The notes: generated by a model from the sequence alone, not told the origin. 64,000 bases of DNA from Henckelia pumila (GCF_033568475.1 NC_133122.1:185089449-185153448); one strand, 5' to 3'; positions 11,260-22,555 are shown, counted from the stretch's first letter. Made by a program: numbers and translations.

Positions 11260-12305
11260 GGGCTCGTTCGATTTCATTTTGAAATACGAATTCCCGAGTT
11301 TCTTTCTTCAGTTATATAGTGTGAGATATACACTTGAGGGCCCTATCGGTTATAATAGAGGTTCTGGAATAACCAAGGTGTGGTTATAGTCATCCGGTAC
11401 TAGCGACTCCAAAGGGCTAACTACGGACGAAGGTATGGTCCGGGAATCTATTTAAGTTTTGGGAGTACTTATTAGCTTAGTTAAGGCTTATAGAATTTAT
11501 GTAGTGATACGGTGAACTTTTGAATATAGGCTTGGAACCTAGGATCTTATTATACTTGAACTAGCCTAGAGGTACGTACACATTGACTGAGATTGCCAGC
11601 GAGTATACATGTTTATATATTTCATTTATTTGGCATTATTATATGGCATGATATATGATTTACCGCTTTCTATATTCATATGTCATGTGCATATACACGT
11701 TGAGCCTATACCTTGTTATACCTGACTATAGAGCCGCTCAGCTCTATATTCGATAGTCTGTCACTGAGAGTACCACGACGGCGGGGGCATTTATGTCTGT
11801 CTACTCTGGTGTACTGGACGAGTGTGGTTGCACCCAGAGGTTGATCCGTGCGGTGGCAGCACTCATGTGGCGCCGGTACTGAGCATGATTTTTGGATGAT
11901 CCGTTACCAGTCATCATGTTGCATGCATCATATATTTACGTGTACTCATGTTTATGTACTGGGCGTTAGCGCTCACGTCCTAGTTGTTATCTTGGACACC
12001 CTATTCCATGGGGCAGGTCGCAGGTTGGACGGAGCTGGTAGTTCAAGGCAGGACTAGGGAGCAGGAGCCTTGAGGATTTTATTATACAACAGGATTCGAT
12101 ATAGCTGTATAATGTTTACTGTTTAAGTTTTCGATTTGGTTGTATCACTACAGATTTAAGCCTGGATTATGTTACTAAGCTGATATGTAACTTATGGTTA
12201 TGTTTCCGCATGTTTTTACTCTGTTAAGTATTTTGCTGTATTAAGTTTAATGCATGCTATTAGTTGCCAGTTAGTAGGTGATTCCATGCAGGGTCACTAC
12301 ATTTT

Positions 12306-12317
12306 TGATATCAGAGC
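12306..12317 (+). other. Primer-binding site of chromovirus A
   Basis: TGATATCAGAGC starts four bases after the LTR end. It is one base off the usual plant TGGTATCAGAGC, complementary to the 3' end of initiator Met-tRNA. Confidence 0.75.
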
Positions 12318-12409
12318 ATGCTTAGATTTTGGGATTAGTACTTGGGATTTAGTTTAGTCTTGAGTAATTCTTGCGCATTGGGATTTTATTGTGCAATTCT
12401 TTTCAGGAT

Positions 12410-15400
12410 ATGGCTGACGAGAGTCATGGTAGTGTTGGCCAGGGAGGTGGTCATCATCATCGTCGCCATCATTATCATGATGATCATCATCGTCATCATG
12501 AGGGTAGAAGTCGCTACTCTATCAATAAATTCATGCAAGTAGGACCGAAACCCTTGGTGGGAGGTGAGAATCCTGAATAGGCGAGGAGTTGGATGTCTAA
12601 ACTCGAGAGTACTTTTCGTGCTTTCGATTGTACTGAGGATCAGAAATTGGAAGTTCTAGAATTTGTTCTAGAGGATCGAGCACGTTTTTGGTGGGATGCC
12701 AAAGCTGTTCAGGCACGTACTAAGAGAGGACAGGTGACTTGGGGGATTTCTGTCGGGAGTTCCAGAAATTGTATTTTCCTCCGGCTGTTCGCCAAGCACG
12801 ATCTATGGAGTTTCTTACTCTGAGGCAAGGATCAATGACTATTGATCAATATCAGCAACCTTTCAGTCCTCATATTAATGAGAGTGATGCGTCAAAGTAT
12901 GATATCTTTCTACAAGGTTTGAACCAAGATATCTACTCTCAGGTTGTCGTCTGTGATGACCCGGTATCTTTTGAGACTTTGGTGAACCGTTGCCGTCTTG
13001 TGGAGACTAGCAACAGGCGGGTACAGTTGATGATGCCAGGACAGCCTAGTGGATCTTTTGAGCCTCGAGCTCAATCTGTTGTGCAATCTGGACTTACGTC
13101 TTCTTCTACTCCTACTACTTCATCTGGATCTCGTGGTTCACGAGGTATGTTCCGTTTTGGGAAGAAGAAGAAGAAGGAGGAGTTTTGTAGTCACTGTGGA
13201 GGGAAGCATCCTGCAGCTTCATGTCGGAGAGCTACTGGTGCTTGTTATATTTGCGGTCAGCAGGGACATCTGCGGAGAGATTGTCCTCAGCGCATGGGTT
13301 CTGCTAGTGGATCGGGATCACAGGTTGGATCTCAGGCTTCTATTGTTCCACGTCAGCAGCCAGCACCACAGAGTTCTTCTGGTTATCATCCCCAGACTCA
13401 AGGGCAGGTGTTTGCTCTGTCTCAGGAGCAGGCTACAGAGGGAAGCGATCGCATGTTGGCAGGTACCTTTCTGTTATGTGGTATTCCTGCACTTGTATTA
13501 ATTGATACTGGAGCATCGCATTCCTTTATTTCTAGTCGCTTTGTTAAGAGACATAGATTACCTTATGTATCATTAGATATGGATTTAGTTGTATCTACTC
13601 CGTTGGAGCAAGAGATAGTAACTAAGCGTCTAGTGATGGGTTGCCTTCTGGAGTTTGAGGGTAATACGTTATCGGCTAATTTGATGATATTAGCGATGGC
13701 AGATTTTGACTGTATCTTGGGAATAGATATGCTGACTTTGTATCACGCTACTGTGGATTGTTATCAGCGTCTAGTACAGTTTCATCCGGATGAGGGTGAT
13801 AGCTGGTATTTTTATGGTGAGGGTGCGCGACCTCCGATGCCACTTGTTTCGGCTCTGAAGGCATGTCATGTCTTGGAGTCAGGTGGGGAGGGCTACCTCA
13901 TCTATGCAGTTGATATGTCCACAAGTAGTACGGGTATTGATCAGTTACCGGTTGTCAGCGAGTTTCCTGACGTATTCCCTGATGAGATTCTTGGTTTTCC
14001 TCCGGTGCGAGAGGTTGAATTTGGTATTGATTTAGTACCAGGAACTACGCCTATATCCCGAGAACCTTATTGTCTGGCACCGTCAGAGATGAGGGAATTG
14101 AAACAGCAGTTGCAGGATCTGCTTGATAAGGGATATATTCGTCCGAGTGTTTCTCCGTGGGGAGCACCTGTTTTGTTCGTCAAAAAGAAGGATGGATCGA
14201 TGCGATTATGTATTGATTACAGGCAGTTGAATTGTGTCACCATCAAGAATAAGTATCCTTTACCACGGATTGATGATCTGTTCGATCAACTACAGGGTAC
14301 TTCTGTCTACTCGAAGATAGATCTGAGATTTGGATACCATCAGATGCGGGTACGAGACTCAGATATATCTACGACTGCTTTCAGGACCAGATACGAGCAT
14401 TATGAATTTCTGGTGATGCCATTCGGTTTGACGAATGCACCGGCAGTCTTCATGAATATGATGAATCAGATATTTCGAGAGTATCTGGATAGATTTGTCA
14501 TCGTCTTCATTGATGATATTCTTTTCTATTCTCATGACAAGGATGAGCATGCACATCATTTGAGAATTGTATTGCAGACGTTACGAGATAAGCAGCTGTA
14601 TGCGAAATTGAGCAAGTGTGAATTATGGCTTGATCGGGTAGTGTTTCTCGGTCATGTGATTTCTAATGAAGGAATATCTGTTGATCCTAGTAAGATATAG
14701 GCAGTGCTGAACTGGTCTCGTCCGACGACGATTGCTGAGATTCGTAGTTTCTTGGGTCTAGCTGGATATTACCGTCGGTTCATCGAGAATTTTTCACAGT
14801 TGGCCAGGCCTTTGACTCAGCTTACTCGGAAAGATGTTACCTTCATTTGGTCCTCGGATTGTGAGGAGTCATTTCACGAGCTGCATAGACGTCTTACTAC
14901 TGCACCTGTACTAGCTCTACCTTCTGGATCAGGAGGTTATGTTGTCTATACTGATGCCTCTGGTCAGGGGTTAGGATGTGTTCTGACACAGCATGGACAT
15001 GTTATTGCCTATGCTTCTCGACAGTTGAAGACGCATGAGACTAACTATCCAGTGCATGATCTCGATTTGGCCGCCATTGTATTTGCGCTCAAGATCTGGA
15101 GGCATTATCTTTATGGCAAGAAATTTGAGATATTTACGGATCACAAAAGTTTGAAGTATTTATTCACTCAGACGGAGTTGAATATGCGACAGAGACGCTG
15201 GATGGATCTTCTGAAGGATTATGATTGTGAAATCAAATATCATCCAGGTTCTGTTAATCTTACTACTGATGCCTTGAGTCGGCAAGTAAGACTTTCTGCA
15301 CTTCAGACTAGTGAAATATCTCATATGATTCAAGAGTGCTGTTCATTGAGTTTTACGCTCAAGCACAAGAAAGGGAGAAATGGGATTCGGTTGTATACTA

Positions 15401-16866
15401 TTTTGTCTGAGCCAGCATTGTATTCTCGAATCAGAGATGCTCAGATATCTGATGTTAAGACTCAGCGTTTGGCACGTCTAGCCAATGGAGTTAATACATC
15501 TGTATTCCATTTTCAGGCAGATGGTTTATTGTGCTTATCTAATCGAGTGGTTGTACCTAATGATGCGGAGCTCAGGAATGATATTCTATCTCAAGCTCAC
15601 AGGAGTCGATTATCTGTTCATCCTGGAAGCATGAAAATGTATAAGGACTTGCGAACTAGATTCTGGTGGAAGGGGATGAAGCGAAGTGTGTATCAATTTG
15701 TTTCAAGATGTTTGGTTTGTCAACAGGTCAAGGCTGAACACCGATGACCAGGTGGATTACTGCAGAATCTTGAGATTCTCGAATGGAAGTGGGAGCACGT
15801 AACTATGGATTTTATTACCCACTTACCTATGACTTCATGTTAGTGTGATGCTATCTGGGTCGTTTTTGACCGTCTGAAAAAATCAGCACACTTTATTCCT
15901 TATAACCGGGAGTATTCTTATGATCGCATGGCACGTTTATACATCCAGGAGATAGTGCGATTACATGGGATTCCAGTGAGCATAGTCAGTGATAGAGACC
16001 CGCGATTTACCTCACATTTTTGGGATAGTTTTCAGGAGGCGTTGGGTACCACTCTAAGTTTGAGTACTGCATATCATCCGGAGACTGACGGGCAGTCAGA
16101 ACGGACGATTCGTATGCTGGAGGATATGCTACGTTCTTCTGTCATGGATTTTGGCTTATCTTGGCAGGATTAGTTACCTTTGATCGAATTTGCCTACAAT
16201 AACAGTTATCATCGTAGTATTGATATGACACCTTTCGAGGCATTGTACGGTCGACGGTGTCGTACTCCGTTATTCTGGGATGAAGTCGGGGAACGACAAG
16301 TCGAGGGTCCTGAATTGGTGCAGCAAATTGTAGACAAGGTAGATTTGATCAAGCATAGGATCAAAGTTGCTCAAGATAGATAAGCCAGTTATGCTAATAT
16401 TCGCCGCAGGCCACTTCAGTTTGAGCCTGGTGAATATGTGTTTCTCCGAGTATCACCTTTCAGGAAGGTGATGAGATTCGGCGTGAAAGGCAAGTTGTCT
16501 CCTCATTTTATTGGACCTTTCCAGATACTGGAGAAGATCGGAGATGTTGCATATCGTTTGGCCTTACCGCCAAATCTTTCCAGTATACATAACGTTTTTC
16601 ATGTGTCGTTACTTCGACAGTATATAGCTGATGAATCTCATGTGATTCAGTCTACTGATATTCAGCTAGAGCCAGATCTGTCTTTTGTTGAACGACCAAT
16701 CCGCATCCTAGACAGGAAGGAGAAAGTTCTTCGGAACAAGACTATACCATTGGTGATGGTACAATGGCAGCGCCAAGGCGTTGAAGAAGCAACTTGGGAA
16801 ACTGAAAGTCGTATGCAAGCGAAATATCCTGAGTTGTTTGCTTTGTACTTTAGATTTACCATGTAA
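12410..16866 (+). pseudogene. Broken gag-pol polyprotein of chromovirus A
   Basis: Starts at MADESHG, with a His-rich stretch. Gag (RFWWDAKAVQ) is followed by a CX2CX4HX4C zinc knuckle ([14 protein letters not shown], about 13243), protease ([12 protein letters not shown], about 13498), reverse transcriptase (FIDDIL, about 14506), RNase H (YTDASGQGLG, about 14947), integrase HHCC finger (15590-15725) and DDE core (MDFIT, SDRDPRF, GQSERT). A chromodomain lies at 16690-16850. Breaks: stops at 12578, 14698, 15745, 15841, 16171 and 16381, and a frameshift near 12738. Several stops fit CAG/CAA/CGA turning to TAG/TAA/TGA. Other oddities: [11 protein letters not shown] has Phe where Ser is usual, and the RNase H LELAA motif is LDLAA, so a catalytic Glu appears replaced by Asp. 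It cannot move by itself unless helped. Confidence 0.93.
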
Positions 16867-16960
16867 GATGTAATTACAGTTGTTGTAATAAAACATGGTT
16901 TGATGTTTCATATTGTTATCTTAATTTATCTTTAGATGTTATTTCGCGGACGAAATATCT

Positions 16961-16974
16961 AAAGGTGGGGAGAA
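16961..16974 (+). other. Polypurine tract of chromovirus A
   Basis: AAAGGTGGGGAGAA directly precedes the 3' LTR. The upstream TTTCGCGGACGAAAT phrase is typical of plant chromoviruses. Confidence 0.85.
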
Positions 16975-18442
16975 TGTAGTAACCCAGAGACCATTTTAAG
17001 ATAATAATATGTTAAACATGATTAAGGGTTGGTAATTAATCAATTTCGGAGTATTATTGGACTTCGGAAGAGAATTTGGGCTTTTGACTTTGTGCCGGAT
17101 CGGAAGCTCTGAACCCAGATCGAAAGCTCCGATCCCAGCCACTTCGGAAGCTCAGCGGAAGCACCGAGATCGGAAGCTCCGATCCAGGAACGGAAGTTCC
17201 GATCTCCGGCTGCCAGCTTTGCCCGATGACTCAGCCGCGAGTTTTGACAAGTGTTGATCGGGGGTGAGATCGGAAGCTCCGATTGTCGGATCGGAAGTTC
17301 CGATCCTGGCGTGTCCTGCATGCACGCAATGAGCTGGATCGGAAGCTCCGATCCTGAAATCGGAAGTTCCGATCCTGGCCGAGAATTTTGCCTATAAATA
17401 GGGCTCGTTCGATTTCATTTTGAAATACAAATTCCCGAGTTTCTTTCTTCAGTTATATAGTGTGAGATATACACTTGAGGGCCCTATCGGTTATAATAGA
17501 GGTTCTGGAATAACCAAGGTGTGGTTATAGTCATCCGGGACTAGCGACTCCAAAGGGCTAACTACGGACAAAGGTATGGTCCGGGAATCTATTTAAGTTT
17601 TGGGAGTACTTATTAGCTTAGTTAAGGCTTATAGAATTTATGTAGTGATACGGTGAACTTTTGAATATAGGCTTGGAACCTAGGATCTTATTATACTTGA
17701 ACTAGCCTAGAGGTACGTACACATTGACTGAGATTGCCAGCGAGTATACATGTTTATATGTTGCATTTATTTGGCATTATTATATGGCATGATATATGAT
17801 TTACCGCTTTCTATATTCATATGTCATGTGCATATACACGTTGAGACTATACATTGTTATACCTGGCTATAGAGCCGCTCAGCTCTATATTCAATAGTCT
17901 GTCACTGAGAGTACCACGACGGCGGGGGCATTTATGTCTGTCTACTCTAGTGTACTGGACGAGTGTGGTTGCACCCAGAGGTTGATCCGTGCGGTGGCAG
18001 CACTCATGTGGCGCCGGTACTGAGCATGATTTTTGGATGACCCGTTACCAGTCATCATGTTGCATGCATCATATATTTACGTGTACTCATATTTATGTAC
18101 TGGGCGTTAGCGCTCACGTCCTAGTTGTTATCTTGGACACCCTATTCCATGGGGCAGGTCGCAGGATGGACGGAGCTGGTAGTTCAAGGCAGGACTAGGG
18201 AGCAGGAGCCTTGAGGATTTTATTATACAACAGGATTCGATATAGCTATATAATGTTTACTGTTTAAGTTTTTGATTTGGTTGTATCACTACAGATTTAA
18301 GTCTGGATTATGTTACTAAGCTGATATGTAAATTATGGTTATGTTTCAGCATGTTTTTACTCTGTTAAGTATTTTGCTGTATTAAGTTTAATGCATGCTA
18401 TTAGTTGCCAGTTAGTAGGTGATTTCATGCAGGGTCACTACA
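16975..18442 (+). repeat. 3' LTR of chromovirus A
   Basis: 1468 bp and very similar to the 5' LTR, including the palindrome cluster at 17097-17378 and TATA box at 17393. Followed by the target-site copy GTTGT at 18443-18447. Confidence 0.95.
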
Positions 18443-18488
18443 GTTGTGCTTGAACAGGTTCAACTAGAGCAAGAGCAGTGTTAGGATC
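18443..18488 (-). pseudogene. Short piece of element X gag between chromovirus A and element E
   Basis: The minus strand stays open (…ALALVEPVQA) in the same reading sense as the fragments on both sides. This shows that A and E entered the same older gene. The last five bases, GGATC, are the target duplication of element E. Confidence 0.6.
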
Positions 18489-18758
18489 TGTTAGGAACCA
18501 CAATTTATATATATATATATAATAGAAAAGAATTACAGTAAAGAAACCCAGAGATGATCTCTGTTCCCTAGCAAAAGCTAGTCCCTAGCATAAGCTAGTA
18601 ATATCCAAGCAAAAGCCAAATAACTGAATAAATCCTATTTCCCTCCATCTTGCCTCATTTATATTCTAGCCTTCTAATCGTTTTCCTTTTCTCCAAGTCA
18701 CCCGTTGATAAGTGGCTGGGCCCAATTCATATAGGCCCATGATATGAAGTACCTAACA
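18489..18758 (-). repeat. 3' LTR of element E
   Basis: 270 bp, TG...CA ends with inverted TGTTAGG/CCTAACA termini. Contains an (AT)n run and a duplicated CTAGCA(A/T)AAGCTAGT phrase. Confidence 0.9.
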
Positions 18759-19245
18759 ATACCTTCCCCTTGAAAACAGCCTTGTCCTCAAGGCTGGGAT
18801 TAAGAATGCAAGCTGCCATGGTTTTCAAAGCTAATTTATACCATTCTCCATTTGCCCTAGCTCTCGACCCTCCTCCGTCGAAGATTCTTGTTTGGCTTAT
18901 ACCCTGGATTGGATTACTTGATCCTTGCCTTTCATATTTACCAGATGTTGCACTGTCTTGCACCTTCACAAAATCTGAATTTAAATCGTGGCGCCTTCTA
19001 TTAAACTAAAATCTTTAGATGACCCTTCCCATGAGATATCTTCAATGATACCGGGGTCATAAGCAATGACAGCCCCACCCTTATTGTGTGTCCAGCACCT
19101 ACCTAACCGCATGCAAATGCCTCCAAGGTTGATGAAGTTTTCTGCACAACCCACCCGTTGTTTGGACCAAGAATTACCGACCACAAATTGGTCAGCTCTA
19201 AAATTTGGGTGCTTCCCTTCCACCAAACAAGAAAGTGGCCCTATA

Positions 19246-19345
19246 TTCCTCTTGAGCATTTCATTGAACAACTTCTAGGCTTCATCAACTCTTTCTTTTT
19301 TACACAGCCTACCAATGAGAGCATACACAAACTCATTGGACCTCA
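19246..19345 (-). pseudogene. Captured PPR-like fragment inside element E
   Basis: The minus strand encodes FVYALIGRLCKKERVDEA, a stop codon, then KLFNEMLKRNIGP. This matches the pentatricopeptide repeat consensus (YalI..LCk.g.vdeA..lf.eM). About 33 residues, one motif, out of frame with the upstream gag-like ORF and broken by a TAG. PPR proteins bind organellar RNA; this piece cannot. Inference: transduplicated from a host gene, or a fortuitous match, which I consider less likely. Confidence 0.55.
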
Positions 19346-20446
19346 TAAAAAGTCCAAATTCTGTCTTCTGGTAAGAACCCTAACCTTAGTTATCTTAGGC
19401 AAATACGGTTGCTCCTCCTTGTGGTATGTCAAGAGCCCTAGTATACTGAAATAGCAATCCCTTTTTATCCCTATCCTTGGATACTCCTCTCGAGCCACTT
19501 TGTGTTGTTGCTCAGACCATTCCTCCTCCACTGGTTGAAGTTTGCGGTCGGTTAATTGTCTTTCAAAGTAATAGGAATTGTTTGCGCTAATGGATTGGGC
19601 CCTCAAAGGAATAATAAGCCCATGGGCTCCTTCTCTCCAACCTTCAATGAAATAATTACTGACTATTGGGCCTTCAGATATTTTCCAACTCTCAACACCA
19701 TCTTTAGGCTTATTGATGTTATAACCCGTATAATCAGCCAGAGTCCACTCCCGGACGGTCCACCGCTCAGCCCTTGCGATTCCCAAATCTACAGTCGATT
19801 GTCGTTGCATCGACGCATCGTAACACTCCCATGGATGTGTTGCCGTATCCTGGGGTTTCTTTTTAAGCAATCGGAAGTCGTTTCTCGTCGGCTCCTTCTC
19901 AAAATTGCCCGTATTTGGTACGTTTCTGGCCGAAAAGCATGGGATGAGTTCAGCCGTGAACTCCCGTTGGATCGATTTTATCACATCCAAGTCCAACTCA
20001 GGTAAATCTGCGCTTCTAGGAGTCCGTTTCTCGTCCTTGGAAGAATTTTCTTCTTCAATCTGCTGCTTGAAGCCAGCGAAACCACCTAAAGCTTTGCCTG
20101 ATGTCTTTCTCATCTCATCATCTACAACAACTTTCAATTCTTCGTATGAATCGCAACCCTCCACCTGGCTCTTATGCTCCAGGACCTCATCGTTCACCAC
20201 TCGCTGATGTTCCTCTCCCCTCAATCGATAGTTCGGGTAGTCACCCCACTTCCTACTCATCCACTGTTCCATCCGAGTCTGAGATGTTGCAAGCTTAGCC
20301 ATAGCTTTTTCCAGATATCTTAAATTCTCCTTCATCGAGCTCCTATTCTCTTGCACTTTTATAATTTTTTTCTCCAGTATTTCCAATCTTTCCTCTTCTC
20401 CCTTCATTGGATCCGACAGGTACGGAACAATTGTTAGGAACCACAA
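19343..20446 (-). CDS. Gag-like open reading frame of element E (367 residues)
   Basis: The longest intact frame of element E begins at the edge of its 5' LTR (MWFLTIVPYLSDP). Residues 15 to about 75 form a charged coiled-coil (ERLEILEKKIIKVQENR, LRYLEKAMAKLATSQTRMEQ) like the N-terminus of some plant gypsy gag proteins. The remainder (GKALGGFAGFKQ, a basic KKPQD region, a Trp-rich WTVREWTLADYTGYN stretch) is not recognised. No zinc knuckle or protease. The frame has no stop in 1.1 kb although the element looks non-autonomous, so a structural protein might still be made, or insertion was recent. Confidence 0.5.
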   Translation of the reverse strand: MWFLTIVPYLSDPMKGEEERLEILEKKIIKVQENRSSMKENLRYLEKAMAKLATSQTRMEQWMSRKWGDYPNYRLRGEEHQRVVNDEVLEHKSQVEGCDSYEELKVVVDDEMRKTSGKALGGFAGFKQQIEEENSSKDEKRTPRSADLPELDLDVIKSIQREFTAELIPCFSARNVPNTGNFEKEPTRNDFRLLKKKPQDTATHPWECYDASMQRQSTVDLGIARAERWTVREWTLADYTGYNINKPKDGVESWKISEGPIVSNYFIEGWREGAHGLIIPLRAQSISANNSYYFERQLTDRKLQPVEEEWSEQQHKVAREEYPRIGIKRDCYFSILGLLTYHKEEQPYLPKITKVRVLTRRQNLDFL

Positions 20447-20699
20447 TTTATATATATATATAATAGAAGAGAATTACAGTAAAGAAACCCAGAGATGATC
20501 TCTGTTCCCTAGCAAAAGCTAGTCTCTAGCATAAGCTAGTAATATCCAAGCAAAAGCCAAATAACCAAATGAATCCTATTTCCCTCCATATTGCCTCATT
20601 TATATTCTAGCCTTCTAATCGTTTTCCTTTTCTCCAAGTCACCCGTTGATAAGTGGCTGGGCCCAATTCATATAGGCCCATGATATGAAGTATGTAACA
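20432..20699 (-). repeat. 5' LTR of element E
   Basis: 268 bp, closely matching the 18489-18758 copy; small differences include TGTAACA instead of CCTAACA at the end. Confidence 0.9.
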
Positions 20700-21312
20700 G
20701 GATCAAACTGATCTGGCTCAGATTGATCTATAGATTGATTGTAGTCAACTTGGTCTTCTGGAATATCCAAATCTAGATCTTGGCGCATAGTCTGAGCAGT
20801 CGTTTCTAAATTTTAGGCATTCATTTCAAGCTGAATAAACACAGCAGAGTCATCAAGAGCATTTGGTCTTAATGGATTGTACTGAGCTCGTTTGGCATAA
20901 CATATTTTCCTTCATTTTTGTAGAAATGATTTCTTTTCTCTGAAGGTCCTGAGATACGTCTGTTGTTTCTACCCATTCTAAGATCCTTTGCTCACTGTCT
21001 GCCAGATTTGTGAGCATCCGCCATGAACTGAAGTTGGAGAAGTGTATCTTTGTTCTGTGTTTGACCCATCTGTCAAATATCTTCATCTTGTCAGCAACAT
21101 TATTTGTGACAGTTTGAAGTGCTTGATTGATTTCAATCTGATCACTAGAGAGAATTGAGGTTCAGCACTTGAGCTGGATCCCCGTGCTTTGAACTGAGTC
21201 AGATCAGACTCCAAACAAGTGATGTGAGTCTCAACAAGTGGTGGAATAACTTGAGAGACTTTTGAAAGTGGGATTGCTGGAACAGGAGCAATTTGAACGT
21301 CAGGAATTCTTA
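20700..21312 (-). pseudogene. Element X gag-like protein (N-terminal part)
   Basis: The minus strand has an open run at 20853-21086 (KIFDRWVKHRTKIHFSNF, then SQDLQRKEIISTKMKEN) and neighbouring stretches with VPAIPLSKVSQVIPPLVE. They match the style of the gag-like protein at 9933-10833 and precede it in the minus reading direction. Frame breaks and stops are present. It abuts a LINE-like RNase H fragment on its upstream side. Confidence 0.45.
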
Positions 21313-21317
21313 TCAGA

Positions 21318-21890
21318 CTTTACGAATTCTTGCACTGAAGTTAATGAGTCAGAGACAACCCAAAGTCATCGGAATCCTCGGTCATGAGTAATCTTTAAGC
21401 CTGCATCATTGCCATAAGTTCACCCTCTGCCACTAATGAAGGTGCTGGAATACGCTGACCAAATGCTAGTAACTTGCTGCCCATGTAATATTTTATCACC
21501 CCGCAAATACCAAACTACTGCAATTTCTCATTCACACAAGCATCAACCTCTAGTTGTAGAACTCCTCCACGAGGCGGTGCCACCCATGATGCTGTCTCCG
21601 ACGGACTCAAGGCGTAGGGCGAAGTCACTAGATTCAGCCCTGATGATTGGAAATCCATTAGTAATCTCTCGCACCATTCCAGACCATGCATGGTTCAGGG
21701 CTTCGCTGTCGCTTTCGTATGTGACAGCCATGCGGTTCTTCCATACAACCCATATTATAGTAGAAAGACGCTCAAATTGTGACTTATCCAAGTGGAGTTT
21801 TAGCCAAATACAACAATACAAAGTGTCCCTGTCTTGCAGGCCTACAATAATATCCCACCAGTCCGTTTCCTTCCAGTGTTTTCTCACAGC
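21318..21890 (-). pseudogene. LINE fragment: C-terminal RNase H-like (RVT_3) domain
   Basis: Minus-strand ORF 21543-21887 has the plant LINE ORF2 C-terminal pattern (FERLSTIIWVVWKNRMA). Further down, in shifted frames, KLLAFGQRIPAP, VAEGELMAMMQALKITHDRG and VSDSLTSVQEF follow in the order expected of an RVT_3 domain: strands, the AE/A.ALkwA helix, then SDS. Several stops and frameshifts. The 3' end and poly-A tail are missing; the fragment runs directly into element X gag at about 21312. It is therefore a truncated or recombined LINE piece, not an insertion with normal ends. Confidence 0.6.
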
Positions 21891-21899
21891 TGGGCTCTA

Positions 21900-22555
21900 T
21901 GAATGGGAATTCAAATATTCAATAATGGAATCATGGGATAGTATAATTGGTTTTATAATTTGCAACCAAAATATTTTTGGCTTTCTGATTAGCTAAATTT
22001 AGGTTTAGTTTCGCAATTTTAGTTTTCCTTTTTTTTTTTTTCTATTTATTTACACAAGTATTAATGTGGCGCCCTTTGGTGAAATGTCGAATTTATTCCT
22101 AGAAAATGCTATATGTATACGGAGGGTTACATGTTAGGTTACACATTATACTTGCAAATATAAAATTATCCCTCTAATTTATTGGAAATTTTTTTTCCAA
22201 AATACATAAGGATAATTATGTAATTTCATTGCTAACGTGATACCAGCACTCATATAAAAAAATTATTAATTGCAAATTAAACACAATATATACACTAATT
22301 AAATAGTGGTTCGAATAAAATATTACGCTAACTTGTGATAAAAGATTAATTCCCAAATTTTTTTCCCCATTGAATTTATCATTCAATAAGCTATATTAAT
22401 ATATCTGTACTTTTCGAAAGAGATACTACGATTATAATCGGCCAACACATTTTTTAATTGTGTTCCAAAATTTAAAGGAAATATATACTGAAAACATAAA
22501 GTCTAAAAATAAATTTTTAGAACTCAATCCTCGGGTTCTTATGTATTGTGCTTGG
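21900..22555. other. AT-rich sequence, probably the upstream part of a copia LTR
   Basis: No open frame. Its downstream neighbour is a TATA box and R/U5-like segment, so part may be U3, but an LTR start could not be placed. Confidence 0.35.

Larger units (their letters stand above)
10834..12301 (+). repeat. 5' LTR of chromovirus A
   Basis: 1468 bp, TG...CA ends. It contains a palindrome cluster (10956-11237), a TATA box at 11252 and a short 5' terminal AT-rich part. Open frames inside it (10888-11088, 10899-11180, 11848-12057) recur in the other LTR and are by-products. Confidence 0.95.
10834..18442 (+). mobile_element. Complete Ty3/gypsy chromovirus A, target duplication GTTGT
   Basis: Two direct LTRs of equal length (1468 bp each) begin TGTAGTAACCC and end GGGTCACTACA. 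The pentamer GTTGT occurs immediately before 10834 and immediately after 18442. The internal region has a primer-binding site, one gag-pol reading direction, a C-terminal chromodomain and a polypurine tract just before the 3' LTR. Chromodomain and long LTRs suggest the Tekay/Del lineage (inference). The LTRs are nearly identical by eye, so insertion is fairly recent, but the polyprotein is already broken. It lies within element X. Confidence 0.95.
18489..20699 (-). mobile_element. Non-autonomous LTR element E (2.2 kb), target duplication GGATC
   Basis: Two LTRs of about 270 bp (18489-18758 and 20432-20699) begin TGTTAGGAACCACAATTTAT and end CCTAACA or TGTAACA on the plus strand. They are flanked by GGATC on both sides (18484-18488, 20700-20704). 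A purine-rich tract (AAGGGGAAGG on the minus strand) abuts the left LTR, so the element reads on the minus strand. The internal region of 1.67 kb has no protease, RT or integrase. No standard TGGTATCAGAG primer site lies next to the 5' LTR, so priming may be altered. Gag-like and PPR-like sequence is inside. Confidence 0.9.

Noticed and set aside
18489..20699. TRIM interpretation for element E
   Set aside because: The internal region (1.67 kb) and the 367-codon ORF are too large for a TRIM; better called a non-autonomous LTR element.
21436..21996. 186-codon plus-strand frame
   Set aside because: Antisense to the LINE RNase H fragment, whose motifs are on the minus strand.
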